12,365 nucleotides of DNA, taken from NCBI GenBank assembly GCA_002449535.1, contig DJWZ01000077.1:1-12365 (forward strand), given 5' to 3'. The stretch's first letter is position 1; every line of letters begins with the position of its first letter. This DNA comes from Prevotellaceae bacterium UBA7017 (GTDB taxonomy: Bacteria > Bacteroidota > Bacteroidia > Bacteroidales > Bacteroidaceae). The notes under the pieces were generated by a model that was not told the DNA's origin, did not search any database, and worked only from the letters and a program-made list of their open reading frames with translations. The position numbers and the translations under genes were made by a program. Below, piece by piece: positions 6,905 to 12,365 of this stretch.

Positions 6905-7783
6905 ATGAATTTTATCTTATCTGCAGTAATTGCTTTAGTAGCAATCGCATTGGTAGCGTCAGTAGTGCTCTATGTATGCTCTAAGCGCTTTGCTGTACAG
7001 GAGGATCCTCGCTTATCTGTTGTGGCAGAAGCATTGCCACAGGCTAACTGCGGCGGTTGTGGCTTTCCTGGCTGCTCGGGTCTTGCAGCAGCCCTTGTAA
7101 AAGGTGCTGATGACGGTTCTATTGAAGGACTTTCGTGCCCTGTCGGGGGTCAGGAGGTGATGTCCAAAATAGCAGGCTTGCTCGGCATGGAAGTGGAAGA
7201 CAGCGCTCCGAAAGTAGCCGTTGTCAGATGTAATGGATGTTTAGAGCACCGTCCTCGTATAGCAGAGTATGATGGCTTGCGCTCTTGTGCCGCAGTAAAT
7301 AGTGTCGGCAGTGGTGAGACGGCATGCGGCTACGGATGTCTGGGCTGCGGAGATTGTGTGTCGGCTTGTAACTTTGGCGCGATAACCATAGATCCTGAGC
7401 TTGGACTCCCAGTTGTAAATGAAGACCTTTGTACTTCTTGTGGTGCCTGCGTCAAGGCATGCCCACGCAATATTATTGAATTGCGTTACAAGGGACGTGT
7501 TATAAAGGAACAGCCACATCGTGTGTATGTGTCATGTGTAAATAAGGACAAGGGACCTGTCGCAAACAAAGTATGTAAGGTCAGTTGTATAGCATGCGGA
7601 AAATGCCAGAAGGTATGTAAGTTTGAGGCTATCTCGATAGAGAACAATGTTGCCTATATAGATATGGATAAGTGTAAGGCTTGTGGACTTTGTGTGCATG
7701 AATGTCCAAAGAATGCTATTCATGCAACATGGGAACTGCCCGCGCTGAAACCAAAAGAGCCAGAGGCTGAGGAAACAAACTAA
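6905..7783 (+). CDS. rnfB: Rnf electron transport complex subunit B
   Basis: RnfB is the ferredoxin-like subunit that takes electrons from reduced ferredoxin on the cytoplasmic face. The 292-residue protein starts with a membrane anchor (about 3-25), followed by the [4Fe-4S] domain ANCGGCGFPGC with C49, C52, C57 and C78. Four further [4Fe-4S] sets follow in two pairs: C145/148/151/155, C176/179/182/186, C228/231/234/238 and C257/260/263/267, the last residue of each set often donating to the paired cluster. The two-pair layout is longer than E. coli RsxB (about 190 residues) and resembles RnfB of anaerobes. Extra cysteines at 109, 112, 128 and 141 may form or support another centre. The gene is the first Rnf subunit here; the order B-C-D-G-E-A differs from the proteobacterial A-B-C-D-G-E. 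Confidence 0.97.
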   Translation: MNFILSAVIALVAIALVASVVLYVCSKRFAVQEDPRLSVVAEALPQANCGGCGFPGCSGLAAALVKGADDGSIEGLSCPVGGQEVMSKIAGLLGMEVEDSAPKVAVVRCNGCLEHRPRIAEYDGLRSCAAVNSVGSGETACGYGCLGCGDCVSACNFGAITIDPELGLPVVNEDLCTSCGACVKACPRNIIELRYKGRVIKEQPHRVYVSCVNKDKGPVANKVCKVSCIACGKCQKVCKFEAISIENNVAYIDMDKCKACGLCVHECPKNAIHATWELPALKPKEPEAEETN

Positions 7784-7806
7784 ACTAACTAAACACACTA
7801 AGGAAA

Positions 7807-9159
7807 TTGGATACGAAAACTTTTAGAATAGGCGGTGTTCATCCAGAGGAGAACAAGTTGACACATGAAGTGCCAACACAAGTTGCTCCGCTACCTCAGC
7901 AGGCGATATTTCCCCTGAGTCAGCACATTGGCGCTCCTGCAAAGCCTATCGTCCAAAAGGGTGATAAGGTGAAGGTCGGCACAATGATTGCTGAGGCGAG
8001 CAGTTTTGTCAGTGCTAATATATTCTCTTCTGTGTCGGGTACAGTGTTTAAGGTTGACACTGCAGTGGATGCGACGGGCTATCAGAAGCCCTGTATAATA
8101 ATAAATGTAGAAGGAGACGAGTGGGAAGAGTCCATAGACCGCTCGGACAAGATAGAACGTCTGGAACATCATCCCGAGCTGACGGCAGAGACAATTATAG
8201 AGAAAGTAAAGTATGCCGGCATCGTTGGTATGGGTGGTGCTTGCTTCCCGACACATGTGAAGCTATGTCCTCCACCAACAGAGAAAGCTGAGTGTGTCAT
8301 TATAAATGGCGTGGAGTGTGAGCCGTATATAACCTCTGACTACCGTCTGATGATGGAGAAACCAGACGAGGTTATCGAAGGCGTGAAGCTCATCATGAAG
8401 GCTGTCGGTGTAAATAAGGCATACATTGGCATTGAGGAAAACAAACCTCATGCAATAGATCTCATGATTCAGAAGTTGATGACCAACCTTGATATAGAGG
8501 TGGTGCCATTGGCAAAGAAATATCCGCAGGGTGGTGAGAAGCAACTTATTGATGCTGTAATCCGCAGACAAGTTCCTGCACCTCCTGCTATTCCTATCAA
8601 CGTAGGAGCTATAGTTCAGAATGTGGCTACTGCTGTCGCTATCTATGAGGCGGTGATGAAAAACAAACCTCTCTTTGAGCGTTATACGACAGTCACTGGA
8701 AAGCAGTTGGCAAAGCCGGGTAATTTCCTGGTACGTATGGGAACACCATTCGGACAGCTTATAGACCTGTGTGGCGGATTGCCTGATGGAGACAACAAGA
8801 TTCTTGCCGGTGGTCCGATGATGGGTAAGGCAGTTAACAGCCTAAACACTCCTGTCGGTAAAGGACAAAATTCTATCACTGTGCTTTCAGACCAGGATGC
8901 CCACAGAAAGGAACCACAACCTTGCATCAGATGTGCAAAATGTGTAGGGGCATGTCCTATGGGACTTGAGCCATACCTGCTTGCAAAGGGTAGCGCAATG
9001 AAGATGTGGGAACGCATGGAGGCTGAGATGATAACCAGTTGCATAGAATGCGGCTCGTGTCAGTTTACATGTCCTGCTCATCGTCCGCTTCTTGATAATA
9101 TAAGGATGGGTAAACAAACCGTTATGGGAATCATACGCGGCAGACAAGTAAAAAAATAG
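7807..9159 (+). CDS. rnfC: Rnf electron transport complex subunit C (TTG start)
   Basis: RnfC is the NAD(H)- and FMN-binding peripheral subunit, related to the NuoF (51 kDa) subunit of complex I. The 450-residue protein begins TKTFRIGGVHPEENK after the start codon, typical of RnfC, has the flavin/nucleotide motif GMGGACFPTHVK (about 140-151), the stretch YPQGGEKQLIDAV, and two C-terminal [4Fe-4S] sets: C373/376/379/383 and C412/415/418/422. It lacks the long Ala/Lys-rich tail of E. coli RsxC. The start must be the TTG at 7807: an in-frame stop lies at 7786 and no ATG occurs before the conserved N-terminus ends. An AAGGA sits at 7800-7804, only 2 nt from this TTG, closer than usual for a ribosome site. 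It follows rnfB by 23 nt. Confidence 0.96.
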   Translation: MDTKTFRIGGVHPEENKLTHEVPTQVAPLPQQAIFPLSQHIGAPAKPIVQKGDKVKVGTMIAEASSFVSANIFSSVSGTVFKVDTAVDATGYQKPCIIINVEGDEWEESIDRSDKIERLEHHPELTAETIIEKVKYAGIVGMGGACFPTHVKLCPPPTEKAECVIINGVECEPYITSDYRLMMEKPDEVIEGVKLIMKAVGVNKAYIGIEENKPHAIDLMIQKLMTNLDIEVVPLAKKYPQGGEKQLIDAVIRRQVPAPPAIPINVGAIVQNVATAVAIYEAVMKNKPLFERYTTVTGKQLAKPGNFLVRMGTPFGQLIDLCGGLPDGDNKILAGGPMMGKAVNSLNTPVGKGQNSITVLSDQDAHRKEPQPCIRCAKCVGACPMGLEPYLLAKGSAMKMWERMEAEMITSCIECGSCQFTCPAHRPLLDNIRMGKQTVMGIIRGRQVKK

Positions 9160-9185
9160 AAATAACGATAAATATTCATTGACGA

Positions 9186-10193
9186 ATGTCTCAAATAATA
9201 GTTTCATTATCTCCACATGCTCATGGCACAGATTCTGTTGAAAAGAATATGTATGGTGTCATCATAGCGCTGCTTCCTGCACTATTGGCATCGTTCTATT
9301 TCTTCGGCTTAGGATCGTTGATTGTTTGTGCTGCCAGCGTTATAGCATGTGTGCTTTTTGAGTGGTTGATAAGCAAATTCATGCTGCAGCGTACTCCGAC
9401 GATTTCTGATGGCTCTGCCATAGTGACGGGACTTCTGCTCGGTATGAACTTACCAAGTAACTTCCCTATATGGATGATTGTCATCGGAGCACTGGTCGCA
9501 ATCGGTGTCGGTAAGATGACCTTTGGAGGATTGGGACAAAATCCTTTTAATCCAGCTCTTGTAGGACGTTGTTTCCTGCTTGTCAGCTTCCCCGTGGCAA
9601 TGACGTCGTGGCCTGTAGGGAACCAGCTGTTGGCATATACGGATGCAACAACGGGAGCAACGCCATTGTATGTGATGCAGACGGCAATTAAGAATGGTGA
9701 CCCGAAAGTGTTGGAGCAACTGCCATCATCCCTTGATATGTTCTTGGGTGTAACTCAAACCAACAATATGGGAGCCGGCACAATAGGCGAAATATGTGCT
9801 GTGGCACTTCTGTTGGGCTTGGTATATATGTTATGGAAGAAAATCATAACATGGCATATACCTGTCAGCATTATTGCTACGGTATTCTGCTTCTCTGGCT
9901 TGCTACACCTGTCTAATCCGGTATATGCAAACCCTTTGCAGGTTATCCTGTCAGGTGGTTTGATGTTGGGTGCTATTTTTATGGCAACAGACTATGTAAC
10001 ATCTCCTATGTGTGCAAGAGGACAGTTGATATATGGTGTTTGCATCGGCTTGCTGACAGTTATCATTCGTAACTGGGGTGCATATCCTGAAGGAATGTCA
10101 TTTGCAATACTTATTATGAATGCATTCACACCGTTGATAAATTACTATGTAAAACCAAAGCGCTTTGGTGAGATGCCAAAGGTTGCAAAATAA
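9186..10193 (+). CDS. rnfD: Rnf electron transport complex subunit D
   Basis: RnfD (RnfD/NqrB family) is an integral membrane subunit with a covalently bound FMN. The 335-residue protein is full length, with about eight to ten hydrophobic segments. The segment SDGSAIVTGLLLGMNLP (74-90) and GGLGQNPFNPALVGR (114-128) are family landmarks. The flavin attachment motif [ST]GAT appears as TGAT at 156-159, so T159 is the predicted FMN-linked threonine, attached by the ApbE flavin transferase (not in this window). The ATG at 9186 follows rnfC by 26 nt; the first residues SQIIVSLSPHAHG match family starts. Confidence 0.97.
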   Translation: MSQIIVSLSPHAHGTDSVEKNMYGVIIALLPALLASFYFFGLGSLIVCAASVIACVLFEWLISKFMLQRTPTISDGSAIVTGLLLGMNLPSNFPIWMIVIGALVAIGVGKMTFGGLGQNPFNPALVGRCFLLVSFPVAMTSWPVGNQLLAYTDATTGATPLYVMQTAIKNGDPKVLEQLPSSLDMFLGVTQTNNMGAGTIGEICAVALLLGLVYMLWKKIITWHIPVSIIATVFCFSGLLHLSNPVYANPLQVILSGGLMLGAIFMATDYVTSPMCARGQLIYGVCIGLLTVIIRNWGAYPEGMSFAILIMNAFTPLINYYVKPKRFGEMPKVAK

Positions 10194-10194
10194 T

Positions 10195-10200
10195 GGAGGA
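10195..10200 (+). promoter_or_regulatory. Strong Shine-Dalgarno site of rnfG
   Basis: GGAGGA lies 8 nt before the ATG at 10209, an almost complete anti-16S complement. Most other starts in this window show only A-rich sequence, which is usual for Bacteroidetes, so this site stands out. Confidence 0.7.
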
Positions 10201-10208
10201 CAGTTAGC

Positions 10209-10832
10209 ATGGAAAGGTTGAAATCAAATCTTCAGAATATGGTTGGCGTCCTTGTAGGTGTTGCCTTCGCATGTGCTCTTTTGTTGTCTGTCTTCAATAA
10301 AATAACAGCTGGTCCCGTGGCAGAACAGGCAGCCAAGGCTCTTCAGAATGGTATAAAACATGTCATGAAGAGCGATAGTGTTGTGGTAGAGAGTGATACC
10401 GTGGTTGAAAAAGAGTTTAATGGAAAAATGCTTTCTTTCGTGGTGCATAATACCAACAAGGGAGTTGCCATAGAGAGCACTGACCCAAATGCTTTTGGCG
10501 GAAACCTGAAAGTGTTGGTGGGATTCAACGAAGAAGGCAAAATTCTGGGATATACTATATTGGAAAGTGCAGAAACGCCAGGACTTGGTGCCAAAGCATC
10601 AGAGTGGTTCGTGGAGGGTGCTCCCGGTAGTATCGTAGGTTTAAGCGCATGGAAGAATAATCTTACGGTAAAGCAAGATGGCGGCGAAGTTAATGCGATT
10701 ACAGCTTCTACCATCACCTCACGTTCATTCCTTAGAGCCGTAACACAGGCATGGTCTGCATATCGCGGCGACAAGGATGATGCAAAGACCGGTGCAACAC
10801 AACAAGTAGAGAAAGGAGGCAAAAATGAGTAA
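10209..10832 (+). CDS. rnfG: Rnf electron transport complex subunit G
   Basis: RnfG (RnfG/NqrC family) has one N-terminal helix (about 10-29) and a periplasmic FMN-binding domain. The 207-residue protein carries the family landmark ESAETPGLGAKAS (119-131) and the flavin region NAITASTITSRSF (162-174). The attachment motif, normally [ST]GAT, reads TAST here, with T168 as the predicted FMN-linked threonine; TAST-like variants may be normal in Bacteroidetes, which I could not check. The C-terminal tail (DKDDAKTGATQQVEKGGKNE) contains a second, exact TGAT string at about 194-197 but outside the folded flavin site. The gene follows rnfD by 15 nt and overlaps rnfE by 8 nt. Confidence 0.96.
   Translation: MERLKSNLQNMVGVLVGVAFACALLLSVFNKITAGPVAEQAAKALQNGIKHVMKSDSVVVESDTVVEKEFNGKMLSFVVHNTNKGVAIESTDPNAFGGNLKVLVGFNEEGKILGYTILESAETPGLGAKASEWFVEGAPGSIVGLSAWKNNLTVKQDGGEVNAITASTITSRSFLRAVTQAWSAYRGDKDDAKTGATQQVEKGGKNE
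10814..10819 (+). promoter_or_regulatory. Strong Shine-Dalgarno site of rnfE inside rnfG
   Basis: AGGAGG lies 5 nt before the rnfE ATG at 10825 and within the last codons of rnfG. Together with the 8-nt gene overlap this points to translational coupling of the two subunits. Confidence 0.75.
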
Positions 10833-11409
10833 TGCTAAAATAATCCTTAACGGTATAATAAAAGAGAATCCGACATTCGTCCTGTTGTTGGGCATGTGTC
10901 CTACGTTGGCAACGACCACGAGTGCTATGAACGGTATGATGATGGGACTTGCCACAATGGTAGTGTTGATTTTCTCCAACCTTGTCATATCAAGTATCAG
11001 GAACTATGTGCCAGACATGGTGCACATCCCGGTATATATAGTTGTAATAGCAACTTTGGTGACAATAGTCCAGATGTGTCTGGCGGCTTATCTGCCTGAC
11101 GTGAACAAATCCTTGGGCTTGTTTATTCCCCTTATTGTCGTAAACTGTATTATATTAGGCAGGGCTGAGGCGTTTGCATCAAAAAACGATGCGGTATCGT
11201 CAATGTGTGACGGAGTCGGCATTGGACTCGGCTTCACGTTAGCTCTCACCCTCCTTGGAATATGCAGGGAATTGCTGGGCAACGGCACTGTGTTTGATGT
11301 ACGTTTGATACCAGAGGAATATGGCATGCTTATGTTCATACTCCCTCCTGGAGCGTTTATGACGTTAGGTTTCCTGATTGCAATAAAGAATCGTTTCAGC
11401 AAAGATTAA
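10825..11409 (+). CDS. rnfE: Rnf electron transport complex subunit E
   Basis: RnfE (RnfE/NqrD family) is a six-helix membrane subunit that pairs with RnfA as an inverted-topology heterodimer. The 194-residue protein is full length. C25 in LLGMCPTLATT and C108 in IVVNCIILGRAEAFA are the cysteines that, by homology to NqrD/NqrE, help hold a [2Fe-2S] centre within the membrane between RnfA and RnfE. The gene overlaps rnfG and is followed by rnfA after 21 nt. No anomalies seen. Confidence 0.97.
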   Translation: MSNAKIILNGIIKENPTFVLLLGMCPTLATTTSAMNGMMMGLATMVVLIFSNLVISSIRNYVPDMVHIPVYIVVIATLVTIVQMCLAAYLPDVNKSLGLFIPLIVVNCIILGRAEAFASKNDAVSSMCDGVGIGLGFTLALTLLGICRELLGNGTVFDVRLIPEEYGMLMFILPPGAFMTLGFLIAIKNRFSKD

Positions 11410-11430
11410 CCCTCAAAAACTCAAAGAAAA

Positions 11431-12033
11431 ATGGAATATATACTTATATGCATCACAGCGATATTCGTAAATAATATCGTGCTGAGTCAGTTCCTTGGCA
11501 TCTGTCCGTTCTTGGGAGTGTCACAGAGGGTGAACACGGCTCTTGGCATGAGTGCTGCCGTTGCCTTCGTCATGACACTGGCAACTGTCGTAACATATTT
11601 GTTGCAGATATATGTCTTGAATCCAATGGACCTGGGCTATCTGCAGACACTGTCGTTCATACTTGTCATAGCCTCTTTGGTGCAGTTGGTGGAGATAATA
11701 TTGAAGAAGGTGTCTCCTGCCCTGTATCAGTCTTTGGGAGTGTTCCTTCCGCTGATTACTACAAACTGTGCCATACTTGGTGTGGCAATTCTCGTCGTGC
11801 AGCGTGAATATACACTGTTGGAAAGTCTTGTGTATGCTCTTGCCTCTGCTATCGGCTTTGGCTTGGCATTGGTAATATTTGCCGGTTTGCGCGAACACCT
11901 CGCTATGGCTGACATCCCAAAGGGAATGCGCGGAATGGCGATAACACTTGTGACCGCCGGTATTCTGGCACTCGCATTTATGGGATTCAGTGGCGTTGAC
12001 GGCGGACTGAAGCCGATATTTGGAATAGAATAA
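11431..12033 (+). CDS. rnfA: Rnf electron transport complex subunit A
   Basis: RnfA (RnfA/NqrE family) is the partner of RnfE in the membrane core. The 200-residue protein is full length with six predicted helices, the conserved start EYILICITAIFVNNIVLSQF, and the cysteines C25 (FLGICPFLG) and C113 (ITTNCAILGVA) expected to bind the shared [2Fe-2S] cluster. It ends the rnf run; non-coding DNA with a terminator follows. The start region (caaagaaaa before ATG) is A-rich without a Shine-Dalgarno site, unlike rnfG and rnfE. Confidence 0.97.
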   Translation: MEYILICITAIFVNNIVLSQFLGICPFLGVSQRVNTALGMSAAVAFVMTLATVVTYLLQIYVLNPMDLGYLQTLSFILVIASLVQLVEIILKKVSPALYQSLGVFLPLITTNCAILGVAILVVQREYTLLESLVYALASAIGFGLALVIFAGLREHLAMADIPKGMRGMAITLVTAGILALAFMGFSGVDGGLKPIFGIE

Positions 12034-12069
12034 AAATGAATATAATAAAGATTATAGAACTTTAGTTCA

Positions 12070-12108
12070 GAGATACGATCCGTGTCTCAACAGCATCAGA
12101 GCACGGAT
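12070..12108 (+). other. Two overlapping, mutually exclusive hairpins after rnfA
   Basis: Hairpin 1 pairs GAGATACG (12070-12077) with CGTGTCTC (12081-12088), eight pairs including one G-T, around the 3-nt loop atc. Hairpin 2 pairs ATCCGTG (12078-12084) with CACGGAT (12102-12108), seven perfect pairs, extendable by CTC/GAG past one bulged base. Both use 12081-12084, so only one can form at a time. The run after hairpin 2 (tatttgtgtttg) is T-rich but not a classical U-tract. It may be a 3' end or processing structure of the rnf transcript; function unproven. Confidence 0.5.
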
Positions 12109-12128
12109 TATTTGTGTTTGTGTTGTTG

Positions 12129-12164
12129 TCTCCCTCCGACGTGATGTCTGGGGGGAGATTTTTT
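12129..12164 (+). terminator. Intrinsic terminator of the rnf operon
   Basis: TCTCCCTCC (12129-12137) pairs with GGGGGGAGA (12150-12158), nine pairs with one G-T, and the stem continues inward with GAC/GTC past one bulged T, leaving a 5-nt loop. Six T residues follow at 12159-12164. It lies about 95 nt after the rnfA stop and before the next promoter. Confidence 0.87.
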
Positions 12165-12174
12165 ATTAAAAGTA

Positions 12175-12204
12175 ATTGTGTTTCAATATTTTTTTATACC
12201 TTTG
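12175..12204 (+). promoter_or_regulatory. Promoter of the downstream TonB-receptor-like gene
   Basis: TACCTTTG at 12197-12204 matches the Bacteroidetes -7 box exactly. A partial -33 box, ATTG at 12175-12178, lies 18 nt upstream. The transcript would start near 12208-12211, giving a leader of about 36-39 nt before the ATG at 12247. The gene is thus transcribed separately from rnf. Confidence 0.6.
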
Positions 12205-12246
12205 CAGCGCAAATGATTTTTGGATTATAATACAACACTACACGAA

Positions 12247-12365
12247 ATGAAAAAGAAATTATTGTTTGTTGCTTTTGCGGCATGCGGCTATGGTGCATTC
12301 GCATCAGAACCGGCAGATAGCGTGTCCCTTGAGAATGTCACCGTAACAGGTGTTCGCAGTGCCAC
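12247..12365 (+). CDS. N-terminus of a probable TonB-dependent outer-membrane receptor (cut by right edge)
   Basis: Only 39 full codons are visible. They encode a signal peptide (MKKKLLFVAFAACGYGAFAS) followed by EPADSVSLENVTVTGVRSA. The pattern of acidic residues, then NVTVTGVRSA, is the usual start of the plug domain of TonB-dependent receptors, where a V-V-TG-x-R-S strand follows the TonB box. Such receptors import siderophores, cobalamin, metals or glycans across the outer membrane. There is no N-terminal carboxypeptidase-like (CarboxypepD_reg) domain between signal and plug in the visible part, which argues against a typical SusC. The cargo cannot be judged. The gene has its own promoter and lies beyond the rnf terminator. 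Confidence 0.72.
   Translation, partial: MKKKLLFVAFAACGYGAFASEPADSVSLENVTVTGVRSA

Noticed and set aside
8682..9216. Minus-strand open frames opposite the end of rnfC
   Set aside because: They are complementary frames of a gene with conserved Fe-S motifs; no independent start signal or domain is visible.
12034..12246. A CRISPR array, riboswitch or tRNA in the gene-free stretch after rnfA
   Set aside because: There are no repeated spacers, no cloverleaf, and no riboswitch core that I recognise; the region is explained by hairpins, a terminator and a promoter.

Overview
The window looks like chromosomal DNA of a Bacteroidales bacterium, most likely Prevotella or a close relative. Supporting signs are Bacteroidetes-type promoters (TTTG, about 20 nt, then TAnnTTTG), mostly A-rich start regions without Shine-Dalgarno sites, a Porin_10-type putative porin, a DUF4468-like protein, a SusC-era TonB-receptor style at the right edge, and an rnf cluster in the order B-C-D-G-E-A. 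Genus assignment is inference; no rRNA or marker comparison was possible.

Left block (1-6532, minus strand), in transcription order: an RluA-family pseudouridine synthase, a DUF4468-like envelope protein (start overlaps the previous stop in ATGA), a 70-residue two-helix membrane protein, a putative outer-membrane porin starting 2 nt after that stop, queC (queuosine precursor synthesis), and a secreted GH31 alpha-xylosidase/alpha-glucosidase cut by the left edge. Spacing suggests one transcript at least from rluA to queC. It mixes RNA modification with envelope genes; a shared function is not evident.

Centre: 6533-6694 is a divergent promoter region. The plus-strand promoter TTTG-N20-TACATTTG is one of the clearest regulatory signals in the window.

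Right block (6695-12033, plus strand): a seven-gene operon, a small Cys-rich one-helix protein followed by rnfB, C, D, G, E and A. These six subunits form the complete Rnf complex, a membrane ferredoxin:NAD+ oxidoreductase that couples electron transfer to Na+ or H+ translocation. The small leading protein carries a C-x2-C-x5-C-G-S motif like that of RseC (the SoxR-reducing system protein usually encoded next to rnf in Bacteroidales), but lacks most of RseC, so it may be a minimal RseC-like partner. This is the most interesting item here.

Right edge: 12034-12246 holds two mutually exclusive hairpins, a strong intrinsic terminator and a Bacteroidetes promoter for a gene whose visible 39 codons look like a TonB-dependent receptor N-terminus. 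I saw no tRNA, rRNA, CRISPR array, insertion sequence or phage gene. No gene-free stretch exceeds about 215 bases. Most of the window is well-understood; I did not find a clearly new multi-gene system.
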